In this document: piece after piece, positions 1 through 6,232 of the stretch | How positions within the stretch are numbered: the stretch's first letter is position 1 | Layout of the letters: each line of letters opens with the position of its first letter | Source: Campylobacter concisus | GTDB lineage: Bacteria > Campylobacterota > Campylobacteria > Campylobacterales > Campylobacteraceae | Direction of reading: 5' to 3' | NCBI GenBank assembly: GCA_018375265.1 | Contig: JAHADO010000050.1 | Location: 1 to 8,131 of the forward strand | DNA length: 8,131 bases | Program-made: the position numbers and the translations under genes | The notes under the pieces: generated by a model | What the model was told of the DNA's origin: nothing | What the model saw: the letters and a program-made list of their open reading frames with translations, nothing else | Database searches by the model: none

Positions 1-304
1 GTTTTGTCTGGATGCAGATCATTTTGATGCCGTTTTTGCCAGCTTTAAAGCACCTTTTGCCATCTGGATCTATGCGCACTGCGTCGCCTTTGCTTACTTT
101 TATCACTTCGCCGTCGATGAAAAGCTCACCATCGCCATCGGTGATGATGTAAAGCTCCTCGTTTTGTTTGTGTGAATGGACAAATGGCACGCTCACATTT
201 GCTGGAAGTTCGTTTATAGATACCTCACAGCCAGTTAAATTTAAAGCCTCTTTTAGCTCGACTCTTGGCTCGTTTGCGACCTTTGCAACCTGATAATTTT
301 TCAT
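1..304 (-). CDS. Cupin-domain protein (partial, 3' end outside window)
   Basis: A small single-domain cupin of which 101 residues are visible; the stop lies beyond base 1. The start is the ATG at 304-302, six bases after an AAGGAG ribosome binding site (316-311). Cupin motif 1 is clear: H43-x-H45, then E49/E50, with G57 seven residues after E50, matching HxHx(3,4)E(x6)G. Motif 2 starts at G73-D74 and runs to P80-x-G82, but the place where the third histidine ligand usually sits holds C85. Cupins of this size are cytoplasmic beta barrels that bind a metal or small ligand; the substrate cannot be told from sequence. It is transcribed away from the transporter genes, from a strong promoter flanked by paired palindromes, so it is probably tightly regulated. 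The domain call is firm and the function is unknown. Confidence 0.88.
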   Translation of the reverse strand, partial: MKNYQVAKVANEPRVELKEALNLTGCEVSINELPANVSVPFVHSHKQNEELYIITDGDGELFIDGEVIKVSKGDAVRIDPDGKRCFKAGKNGIKMICIQTK

Positions 305-325
305 TTTATTCTCCTTGTTTTTTGT

Positions 326-348
326 GTTGTAATATTTTTATTTACAAC
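326..348. promoter_or_regulatory. Operator-like palindrome, inner copy
   Basis: Second perfect copy of GTTGTAA (326-332), nine-base spacer, TTACAAC (342-348). The spacer sequence differs completely from that of the outer copy, so only the arms are conserved, as expected for a protein binding site rather than a simple duplication. It lies at about +4 to +27 of the predicted cupin transcript, between the start site and the ribosome binding site. Confidence 0.7.
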
Positions 349-358
349 CGATGAGCGA

Positions 359-387
359 AGTATAGTGATTTTTTGTTGTAATGTCAA
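359..387 (-). promoter_or_regulatory. Sigma70 promoter of the cupin gene
   Basis: On the minus strand there is a perfect -35 TTGACA (387-382), a 17-base spacer and a -10 TATACT (364-359), one base off consensus. The start of transcription would fall near 352, giving a leader of about 48 bases to the ATG. Such a complete -35 box is uncommon in Campylobacter, where most sigma70 promoters lack one, so this promoter should be strong unless repressed. The -35 hexamer lies inside the spacer of one palindrome and the other palindrome starts just downstream of +1. Confidence 0.75.
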
Positions 388-397
388 GAGTTACAAC
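375..397. promoter_or_regulatory. Operator-like palindrome, outer copy
   Basis: Perfect inverted repeat GTTGTAA (375-381), nine-base spacer, TTACAAC (391-397). The spacer contains the -35 box of the cupin promoter, so a bound dimer would block RNA polymerase. The identical arms recur with the same spacing at 326-348. The 23-base symmetry fits a dimeric winged-helix or TetR-type repressor; the regulator is not in the window and its identity is inference. Confidence 0.7.
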
Positions 398-427
398 TAA
401 AAATTATCAAAATTTGCAAATTTAGGC

Positions 428-460
428 TAAAATCTACGAAAAATTTATGATAAATTGGAG
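428..460 (+). promoter_or_regulatory. Possible promoter and RBS of the ABC membrane-domain gene
   Basis: A -10-like TAAAAT at 428-433 with no clear -35 is the best candidate for the rightward transcript. A TTGGAG ribosome binding site at 455-460 sits seven bases before a TTG codon at 468. TATGAT at 446-451 is too near the ribosome binding site to be the -10. The ribosome binding site is well supported; the -10 call is weak. Confidence 0.35.
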
Positions 461-467
461 TTAAAAT

Positions 468-1340
468 TTGCAAAATAATGCCTTTAAAACGCTAAAGAGC
501 ATAGCTATCGAGCACGACAAAAAGCTCATTTTGACCCTTGCTTTAGTGCTAGCAGAGAATGGACTTTTTCTAGCATACCCGATATTTGCGGGCTATGCGA
601 TCAATGCAATCATGCAAGGAAATACGTTAAATGCCCTCATTTACGCACTTTTTGTGCTCGTAGCGTGGCTTGTAGGAGCCGTTAGACGCCGTGTGGATAC
701 GCAAGTTTTTGCAAATATCTATGCAAAGCTTGCTGTAAATGTCATCATGAATGAAAAACAAAATGCCAAAGACGACTCTGCCATCATCGCCAGAGTAGCG
801 CTCTCGCGAGAGTTTGTAAATTTCTTTGAGACGCATTTTCCTATGTTTTTTACATCGGTCATTTCGATCATCGGCTCAGCGTTTATGCTCATTTTTGTCG
901 AGCCAAAGGTCGCTGTGGTGTGCTTTGTAGTGATGACCTTTTTTCTTATATTTTTACCAAGATATATTAAGAAAAATGACGACCTTTATCTTCGCTTAAA
1001 TGACCGCCTAGAAAAAGAGGCAAAGGTGATAGGTATTTTTAACAAAAGCACGCTAAATAGGCACTACGATGTCGTTTCTAAATTTCGTATAGCGATCTCA
1101 AATAGAGAGGCGATGAGCTATTTTATCATCGGCATTAGCGCTTCGCTACTCTTTTTGGTGGCGATAATAGTGCTAAGCTCGCAGCAGACAAATGCCGGCC
1201 ACATCTACTCTGTGATGACCTATATATGGAATTTCGTCATCAGCCTTGACGACTCGCCAAAACTCATCGAGGAATTTTCAAATTTAAAAGATATCGGCAA
1301 GAGGATCGACGCCGAAAAGAAGGACAATAATGCACAATAA
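468..1340 (+). CDS. ABC transporter six-transmembrane domain protein without ATPase domain
   Basis: A 290-residue inner-membrane protein with about six hydrophobic segments (near 20-45, 54-74, 124-144, 147-165, 217-238 and 246-262). Long charged helices between them (about 73-118 and 166-212) are laid out like the membrane half of an ABC exporter. It ends about where the nucleotide-binding domain would begin, and no Walker A, ABC signature or Walker B motif follows in any frame, since the next gene starts at once. This matches the stand-alone ABC_membrane_3-type family by architecture. The start is TTG, chosen because TTGGAG lies seven bases upstream and the in-frame ATG at 447 runs into a stop at 462. 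It overlaps the metal exporter gene by 11 bases, suggesting co-translation and a linked job, but its substrate and energy source are unknown. Confidence 0.8.
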   Translation: MQNNAFKTLKSIAIEHDKKLILTLALVLAENGLFLAYPIFAGYAINAIMQGNTLNALIYALFVLVAWLVGAVRRRVDTQVFANIYAKLAVNVIMNEKQNAKDDSAIIARVALSREFVNFFETHFPMFFTSVISIIGSAFMLIFVEPKVAVVCFVVMTFFLIFLPRYIKKNDDLYLRLNDRLEKEAKVIGIFNKSTLNRHYDVVSKFRIAISNREAMSYFIIGISASLLFLVAIIVLSSQQTNAGHIYSVMTYIWNFVISLDDSPKLIEEFSNLKDIGKRIDAEKKDNNAQ

Positions 1341-2250
1341 GAGCGTTCTTAGAAATTCATTTTTTCTAATTTTCACGTTTATGATAGTTGAGGCCGTTTT
1401 TGGCTTCGTTTCAAACTCGCTTGCGCTTATTAGCGACGCATTTCACATGCTCTCAGACGCTGCGGCTCTCTTTTTGTCACTGGTCGCTTTTAAGATCGCA
1501 GAAAAAAGGGCAAATTTACAAAAGACCTTTGGCTACAAAAGGGTCGAGATCATCGCCGCTTTTATAAATGCCATCGCTCTTATCGCACTTGCTGTTTTTG
1601 TCATAGTAGAAGCTATCATCAGACTTTTTAACGAGCCAGAGATCAAAGCTGAGACGATGCTTTTTGTTAGCATTTTGGGGCTTGTGGTAAATTTAGTCGT
1701 GGCCGTTTATATGCACAAAAGCGCTGATACAAAAGAAAATTTAAATATGAAAGGTGCTTATTTGCACGTGCTTGGCGACACGCTTGGCTCGGTTGGCGCT
1801 ATCGTCGCAGCGCTTCTTGTGATGAAATTTAACTTCACGCAGGCCGATAGCATCGCAAGTATCTTTGTCTCGCTACTCATCATAAAAAGTGGCGCTAGCT
1901 TGCTAAAAGATAGCTTTAATATCCTGATCGAAGCCGTGCCGCTTAAGCTTGATACGGACGAAATTTTAGGCGTTATAAAGGGTGTAGATGGCGTTAAAAT
2001 CGTGCATGACCTGCATATCTGGGCGATAAATGCTGGCACAAATGCGCTCATAGCCCACGTGGTGGTGGATGATGCGCTAAGCGTGGCTGAAATTTCAAAG
2101 ATGATAAAGCGCATCGAGCACGAGCTTTCTCACGTTGGCATCGGCCATGTCACGCTTCAGTTTGAGAGCGAGAGCCTTGGACACAAAGCTGGTCTCATCT
2201 GCGAGCTAAAAAGCGTGCATAAAGACGAGCACTTTGGGCATCATCACTAA
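1330..2250 (+). CDS. Cation diffusion facilitator family zinc/divalent metal exporter (CzcD/ZitB type)
   Basis: A 306-residue inner-membrane antiporter expected to export Zn2+ and perhaps Co2+, Cd2+ or Ni2+ in exchange for protons. Six membrane helices are visible in the first 200 residues. The transport site pairs H39-x3-D43 in helix 2 with H146-x3-D150 in helix 5, the HxxxD pair typical of zinc-type CDF proteins. The cytoplasmic domain (about 205-280) carries the characteristic VHDLHIW stretch (225-231) plus H243 and H273. The C-terminus is His-rich, with H297, H301 and H304-306, and probably binds metal. The loop between helices 4 and 5 lacks the long His-rich insert of some relatives. The ATG at 1330 has AAGGA five bases upstream, inside the preceding gene. 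The family call is secure; the metal is inferred. Confidence 0.95.
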   Translation: MHNKSVLRNSFFLIFTFMIVEAVFGFVSNSLALISDAFHMLSDAAALFLSLVAFKIAEKRANLQKTFGYKRVEIIAAFINAIALIALAVFVIVEAIIRLFNEPEIKAETMLFVSILGLVVNLVVAVYMHKSADTKENLNMKGAYLHVLGDTLGSVGAIVAALLVMKFNFTQADSIASIFVSLLIIKSGASLLKDSFNILIEAVPLKLDTDEILGVIKGVDGVKIVHDLHIWAINAGTNALIAHVVVDDALSVAEISKMIKRIEHELSHVGIGHVTLQFESESLGHKAGLICELKSVHKDEHFGHHH

Positions 2251-2276
2251 AATTTGACGCAAAAGGTTTAAATTTA

Positions 2277-2645
2277 ATGTTTCGCATAAAAAATGAATAT
2301 CTGGTAGTCGTGGCTATTGGTTTGCTTGGTATTTTTATGGATATGGCTCCTCTTATCGTAGTAAATTTTGCAGTAGCCTTGATCTGCGCTCTATTTTGTA
2401 TGAAAAAGGGCTATATATTTATTTTGTTGCTGGCGTTAAATTTTGCTCTATATTTTAATGTCATTGATGCTCCGTTTGAACAGCCAGAGCTTTGGACTTA
2501 TCACGTGTCAGCACTGGCAAATGCAACATACGGGCTTAGTGCTTTAGTTTATGCTTCAGCTTTTCTTGCTTTTTTGCCGCTTTTTGCTTATCTTTATTTT
2601 TATATTCACTTTGCGTTGTGCTCTGCGCTTTGCGTAAAAGTTTAA
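2277..2645 (+). CDS. Small hydrophobic membrane protein of unknown function
   Basis: A 122-residue protein not recognised as any family. It is very hydrophobic, with likely membrane segments near 8-22, 24-41, 46-61 and 85-118; a short polar stretch (62-80) contains DAPFEQPELW. There are few charged residues, mainly at the N-terminus and at K43-K44, which places that loop in the cytoplasm. It starts 26 bases after the metal exporter, with only a weak AAAAGG ten bases upstream of the ATG, so it is probably read through from the same transcript. The end is abrupt after a long hydrophobic run (LCSALCVKV), so loss of a former C-terminal part cannot be excluded. No transport motif or catalytic residue is visible. 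Confidence 0.65.
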   Translation: MFRIKNEYLVVVAIGLLGIFMDMAPLIVVNFAVALICALFCMKKGYIFILLLALNFALYFNVIDAPFEQPELWTYHVSALANATYGLSALVYASAFLAFLPLFAYLYFYIHFALCSALCVKV

Positions 2646-2674
2646 GAGCTAAATTTGAGCTTTAAATTTAAGCC

Positions 2675-2689
2675 TTGCTAGCCTAGCAA
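2675..2689 (+). terminator. Weak hairpin after the membrane protein gene
   Basis: TTGCTAG (2675-2681) and CTAGCAA (2683-2689) are perfectly complementary around a single C; a real hairpin would use a 5-bp stem and a 5-base loop. A short T5 run follows at 2695-2699. It sits 30 bases after a stop and before the lepA promoter, a sensible place for a terminator, but the stem is short and the T run is offset. Confidence 0.25.
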
Positions 2690-2721
2690 ACTCATTTTTA
2701 CTCAACTTTAACGATTTTTTT

Positions 2722-2750
2722 TATAAAATCGCCTAAAATTTAACTAGGGA
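2722..2750 (+). promoter_or_regulatory. lepA promoter (-10) and RBS
   Basis: TATAAAAT at 2722-2729 follows a T-rich stretch (T8 at 2715-2722), the usual form of a Campylobacter sigma70 promoter, which commonly has no -35 box. The start of transcription would be near 2736. An AGGGA ribosome binding site lies at 2746-2750, four bases before the ATG. The same bases also form a perfect inverted repeat, CGATTTT (2712-2718) with AAAATCG (2725-2731). Confidence 0.5.
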
Positions 2751-2754
2751 TTTC

Positions 2755-4545
2755 ATGAAAAACATTAGAAACTTTAGCATCATCGCTCACATAGACCACG
2801 GCAAAAGCACGCTTGCTGACCGTCTAATTCCGGAGTGCGGCGCCGTAAGCGACCGTGAGATGAGCTCACAAATCATGGACACGATGGACATCGAAAAAGA
2901 GCGTGGCATCACGATCAAAGCCCAGTCTGTCCGCCTAAACTACGCACTAAATGGGCAAAATTTTGTTATAAATTTGATAGATACCCCAGGACACGTCGAT
3001 TTTAGCTACGAGGTAAGCCGTAGCCTAGCTAGCTGCGAGGGCGCGCTTCTTGTCGTGGATGCTAGCCAGGGTGTGGAGGCGCAAACCATCGCAAACGTCT
3101 ATATCGCGCTTGAAAACAACCTAGAGATCATCCCAGTCATCAATAAGATCGACCTACCAGCGGCTGACCCTGCTAGGGTAAAAGATGAGATCGAGCACAT
3201 CATCGGACTTGACTGCTCAGGAGCGATCGAAGTGAGCGCAAAAACAGGCGTTGGCATAAAAGAGCTGCTTGAAGCAATCATCACGAGGATCCCTGCGCCA
3301 AATGGCGATGCAAGCAAGCCTACAAAGGCGCTCATTTACGATAGTTGGTTTGACAACTACCTTGGCGCGCTTGCTCTTGTGCGTGTTTATGATGGTGAAA
3401 TTTCAAAAAATGATGAAATTTTAGTCATGGGCACGGGCAAAAAGCATATCGTGCTAGACCTCATGTATCCAAACCCTATAGCTCCGATCAAGACCAAAAC
3501 GCTTAGCGCTGGCGAGGTTGGCATCGTGGTTTTGGGGCTTAAAAATGTTAGCGACGTGCAGGTGGGCGATACGGTGACGCAGGCTAGAAACCCGCTAAAA
3601 GAGCCAGTTGGCGGCTTTGAGAGGGCTAAGCCGTTTGTTTTTGCGGGACTTTATCCTATTGAAACTGATAAATTTGAAGATCTGCGTGACGCGCTGGATA
3701 AGCTAAAGCTAAATGATAGCTCCATTAGCTACGAGCCAGAGACCTCGGTCGCACTTGGATTTGGCTTTAGGGTTGGCTTTTTAGGTCTTCTTCACATGGA
3801 GGTCGTCAAAGAGAGGCTGGAGCGCGAATTCGACCTTGATCTCATCGCCACAGCGCCGACTGTGACTTATGAAGTCATCCAAACTGATGGGCTAAATTTA
3901 AAAATTCAAAACCCAAGTCAGTTGCCACCAGTCAATAAAATAGACTCGATCCTTGAGCCATACGTGAAAGCGACTATCATCACACCAAGCGAGTTTTTGG
4001 GCAACATCATCACGCTCTTAAACAACCGCCGCGGCATACAAACAAAGATGGACTACATCACGACTGACCGCGTATTGCTCGAGTATGATATACCGATGAA
4101 TGAGATCGTGATGGACTTTTACGATAAGCTAAAGTCAAGCACAAAAGGCTACGCGAGCTTTGACTATGAGCCTAGCGACTACCGCGTGGGTGATCTAGTG
4201 AAGCTTGATGTCAAAGTGGCCGGTGAGACGGTCGATGCGCTCTCTATCATCGTGCCTGAGAGCAAGGCACAGACAAAGGGCAGGGACTTTGTAAAGGCGA
4301 TGAAAGAGATAGTGCCGCGTCAGCTCTTTGAAGTGGCGATACAAGCTAGCATCGGTAATAAAATAATAGCTCGTGAAACCGTAAAGTCAATGGGTAAAAA
4401 CGTCACAGCCAAGTGCTACGGCGGCGATATCACTCGTAAGAGAAAGTTGCTTGAGAAGCAAAAAGAGGGTAAGAAGCGGATGAAGGCGATAGGAAAGGTG
4501 AATTTGCCGCAGGAGGCGTTTTTATCCGTCCTAAAAATAGACTAG
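2755..4545 (+). CDS. lepA: Elongation factor 4 (LepA), ribosome-associated GTPase
   Basis: A complete 596-residue LepA, close to the usual length of about 600. The GTPase domain shows every nucleotide-binding motif: AHIDHGKST (11-19), RGITIK (50-55, switch I), DTPGH (76-80), NKID (130-133) and SAK (161-163). The EF-G-like domains that follow include [17 protein letters not shown] and a C-terminal LepA-specific domain with [16 protein letters not shown] and [15 protein letters not shown] near the end. LepA binds ribosomes and promotes back-translocation or relieves stalled or poorly initiated translation, notably under ionic stress. The ATG at 2755 is four bases after AGGGA. It appears to be transcribed alone from its own promoter, although upstream readthrough is possible. 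Nothing is missing or unusual. Confidence 0.99.
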   Translation: MKNIRNFSIIAHIDHGKSTLADRLIPECGAVSDREMSSQIMDTMDIEKERGITIKAQSVRLNYALNGQNFVINLIDTPGHVDFSYEVSRSLASCEGALLVVDASQGVEAQTIANVYIALENNLEIIPVINKIDLPAADPARVKDEIEHIIGLDCSGAIEVSAKTGVGIKELLEAIITRIPAPNGDASKPTKALIYDSWFDNYLGALALVRVYDGEISKNDEILVMGTGKKHIVLDLMYPNPIAPIKTKTLSAGEVGIVVLGLKNVSDVQVGDTVTQARNPLKEPVGGFERAKPFVFAGLYPIETDKFEDLRDALDKLKLNDSSISYEPETSVALGFGFRVGFLGLLHMEVVKERLEREFDLDLIATAPTVTYEVIQTDGLNLKIQNPSQLPPVNKIDSILEPYVKATIITPSEFLGNIITLLNNRRGIQTKMDYITTDRVLLEYDIPMNEIVMDFYDKLKSSTKGYASFDYEPSDYRVGDLVKLDVKVAGETVDALSIIVPESKAQTKGRDFVKAMKEIVPRQLFEVAIQASIGNKIIARETVKSMGKNVTAKCYGGDITRKRKLLEKQKEGKKRMKAIGKVNLPQEAFLSVLKID

Positions 4546-4669
4546 CGGCGTGCCGTGAGCGCCTTTGAATGAGCTTTAAATTTTCTCTCTTCGATGGACT
4601 ATTTGTCCTATCTTGATCGAAAATTTATGCGCAACATCCAAAATCATCTCACGACATTATGATTTGCCT

Positions 4670-4713
4670 TATACTGTTTTGATAGGTTTAAATACTAAAT
4701 TTACAAAAAGGAG
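4670..4713 (+). promoter_or_regulatory. Possible promoter and strong RBS of the tautomerase-lipoprotein operon
   Basis: TATACT at 4670-4675 is a good -10 candidate without an obvious -35. It lies in the 172-base gap between lepA and the tautomerase, the only sizeable gap ahead of this four-gene operon. AAAAGGAG at 4706-4713 is a strong ribosome binding site four bases before the ATG at 4718. The ribosome binding site is secure; the promoter is tentative. Confidence 0.4.
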
Positions 4714-4717
4714 TGCT

Positions 4718-4948
4718 ATGCCGTTTGTGAAAATTTGCGTGACAAAAGAGGGTGATAGCCCAAGTGTGGAGCAAAAAGAGAAGATGATAAGCGGAGTTAC
4801 AAAGCTAATAAGCGAAATTTTAGGTAGAAGCGCTCAAAATACCGTTGTCATTATCGATGAGATCGATACGAACAACTACGGCATCGCAGGCGAGAGCGTG
4901 AAAAATCTACGCAAAAAACAAAAAGAGCAAAAGGAAGTGAAATGCTAA
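4718..4948 (+). CDS. 4-oxalocrotonate tautomerase family protein (HP0924/DmpI-like)
   Basis: A 76-residue protein of the tautomerase superfamily, small beta-alpha-beta subunits that assemble into oligomers. After removal of Met1 the N-terminal residue is Pro2, the general base of this family. This fixes the start at 4718 rather than at the in-frame TTG at 4613, and a strong AAAAGGAG four bases upstream agrees. The core VVIIDEIDTNNYGIAGESV (43-61) closely follows the Helicobacter pylori HP0924 protein as I remember it, including NNYG and GGES-like endings. The arginine that follows the first strand in classical 4-oxalocrotonate tautomerase has no counterpart here, where EGDSPS occupies the turn, so the classical substrate is doubtful. 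The tail (65-75) is Lys/Glu-rich. Its stop overlaps the next start by 7 bases (ATGCTAA). Confidence 0.9.
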   Translation: MPFVKICVTKEGDSPSVEQKEKMISGVTKLISEILGRSAQNTVVIIDEIDTNNYGIAGESVKNLRKKQKEQKEVKC

Positions 4949-5664
4949 GAGCGACATTATTAGCAGTTTTTGCAGCCGTCTTTCTAACTGGCTGCGTGGC
5001 AAAAGCTAGCCTTTGTCTATCGTGCGAGGGCATAGACGGCGTGCAAAGTGCAAGTATAAGTAGCGAAGATAAGACCTATTTTGAAGAGGTCATGAGGGTC
5101 CCAGCTGACTGCAGCGCTTGCAGGGGCAGGGGCGATGGTGTCTTTATAAATGGCGTCAAGTATAGAAGCGACGTGGCGATAAACTGCTGCTTAGAAAAAA
5201 ATATGATCGACATAAATGTTGGGTTAAAGAAGGTATATTTTCATAGGATCGTGGATGCTAGAAGCAGCGCAAGGTCGATTTATTACACAAGAGAAGATGG
5301 TAGCGGCGTAGTCTTTAACTCAAATCCACGTCTTGAAGTGCTCTTTTATATGTTTTTAAAACGTGAGCTAAATTCGCGTGGCATCGTTGTCGTGGATACG
5401 CAAACATCGCCTTATACATATAGGCTTGATTTTAGATTTGACGAGCTTAGAGGCACTTACTCTAGAAGCTCAGAAATTTTAAACGGACATCTATATGGCG
5501 AGCTTGTGCTTTCAGATATAAATTTCAAAAAACGAATTCCTATCTCGACTAGACACCACGTGGAGGAGCTTGAGGCGTCAAAAAGCGGTCAGTTTGACTT
5601 CTTTATCGCGCTTTTAGTCAAGCAAGCTGCCATAAAAGTGGCTGATGAGATCACTAAACTTTGA
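4942..5664 (+). CDS. Cys-rich lipoprotein with YajG-like C-terminal domain
   Basis: A 240-residue predicted lipoprotein. The signal peptide (1-17) ends in a lipobox LTGC with lipidated C18, so it is anchored in a membrane and faces the periplasm. The next 65 residues hold three cysteine pairs: C25-xx-C28, C57-xx-C60 and C82-C83, with a GRGDG turn after the second. They could form disulfides or bind metal. From about 98 on it resembles the lipoprotein encoded next: VYFHRIVDAR (98-107) against VYISAVHDSR, and LKRELNSRG (139-147) against LKRELAARG, at almost equal distances. I therefore read it as a diverged YajG-like domain with an added Cys-rich N-terminal part. The start overlaps the tautomerase stop by 7 bases and has AAGGA upstream. 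The function is unknown; an outer-membrane or envelope structural role is inferred. Confidence 0.82.
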   Translation: MLRATLLAVFAAVFLTGCVAKASLCLSCEGIDGVQSASISSEDKTYFEEVMRVPADCSACRGRGDGVFINGVKYRSDVAINCCLEKNMIDINVGLKKVYFHRIVDARSSARSIYYTREDGSGVVFNSNPRLEVLFYMFLKRELNSRGIVVVDTQTSPYTYRLDFRFDELRGTYSRSSEILNGHLYGELVLSDINFKKRIPISTRHHVEELEASKSGQFDFFIALLVKQAAIKVADEITKL

Positions 5665-5674
5665 AAGGAAAAAT

Positions 5675-6232
5675 ATGGGTAAATTTAAATTTCTAGCTAT
5701 CTTTGGACTTTTTGTCCTATTTTTGAGCGGCTGCGCACCTACTCAGACAGTAGTTGCCTTTGATCCTTATAAAACTGCTGCAAGTCAGCAAGCTAACGGC
5801 CTTGAAGTATATATAAGCGCGGTGCATGATAGTCGCAAAAACAAAAGTACTATCGCAACTATAACTGATGGCAGAGGCACTGTAAAAGAGTATGTCGTGC
5901 TTCAAAACGATCTCGCGACTTATTTTAGCGACTCCCTTAAAAGAGAGCTTGCAGCACGTGGCGCAAATGTAAATGGCATGGGCGGTGTTGTGGTTGAAGT
6001 TTTCATAAACGAATTTGAAGCAAATATGAGCGGATATAACAGCGACAACACAAGAGGTAAGATAAAGATCACTCTTAAAATTCAAAAAGGCGATCAAAGC
6101 ATCATCAAAAATATCTCAAACAACCAAACCAAATTTGAGCTAGTTCGCACTGGCGGAGCATTTAAGCCATTCTTAACAGACATCATCAACGACGCCGTTA
6201 AACGCTCTGCGATCGCTATCTTAAATAGCTGA
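5675..6232 (+). CDS. YajG family lipoprotein
   Basis: A 185-residue lipoprotein. The signal peptide has a basic start (MGKFKF) and a hydrophobic core, followed by a lipobox LSGC (17-20) with lipidated C20. The mature part shows YajG-type features: a first strand ending VYISAVHDSR (45-54), a helix with LKRELAARGANV (88-99), then paired strands and a C-terminal helix. The ATG at 5675 follows AAAGGAA (5664-5670) at a good distance. An in-frame ATG at 5645 would only add residues inside the upstream gene and ahead of the signal peptide. It lies 10 bases after the related lipoprotein gene, and its stop shares one base with the ctsW start (TGATG). YajG proteins are outer-membrane lipoproteins of poorly known role. 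The fold call is good; the function is open. Confidence 0.85.
   Translation: MGKFKFLAIFGLFVLFLSGCAPTQTVVAFDPYKTAASQQANGLEVYISAVHDSRKNKSTIATITDGRGTVKEYVVLQNDLATYFSDSLKRELAARGANVNGMGGVVVEVFINEFEANMSGYNSDNTRGKIKITLKIQKGDQSIIKNISNNQTKFELVRTGGAFKPFLTDIINDAVKRSAIAILNS

Noticed and set aside
468..1340. Frameshifted full ABC exporter
   Set aside because: No Walker or signature motif appears downstream in any frame; the next gene begins within the last 11 bases, so the ATPase-less form is genuine.
1758..2114. 118-codon open frame on the minus strand
   Set aside because: It lies wholly inside the metal exporter gene, antisense to conserved CDF motifs, and its product is Ser/Thr-rich and without a domain.
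2712..2731. Intrinsic terminator from CGATTTT/AAAATCG
   Set aside because: The inverted repeat is AT-rich and coincides with a good -10 box ahead of lepA, with no T run after the stem; a promoter is the better reading.
4548..4563. GGCG...CGCC hairpin as lepA terminator
   Set aside because: The stem is only four pairs and is followed by just three T residues.
4613..4717. Longer start (TTG at 4613) for the tautomerase
   Set aside because: It would bury the catalytic Pro2 inside the chain and ignores the strong ribosome binding site just before 4718.
5645..5674. Earlier ATG for the YajG lipoprotein
   Set aside because: It adds ten residues ahead of a complete signal peptide and lacks a good ribosome binding site; AAAGGAA points to 5675.
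5717..6097. 126-codon open frame on the minus strand
   Set aside because: It is antisense to the YajG lipoprotein and has no ribosome binding site or recognisable domain.
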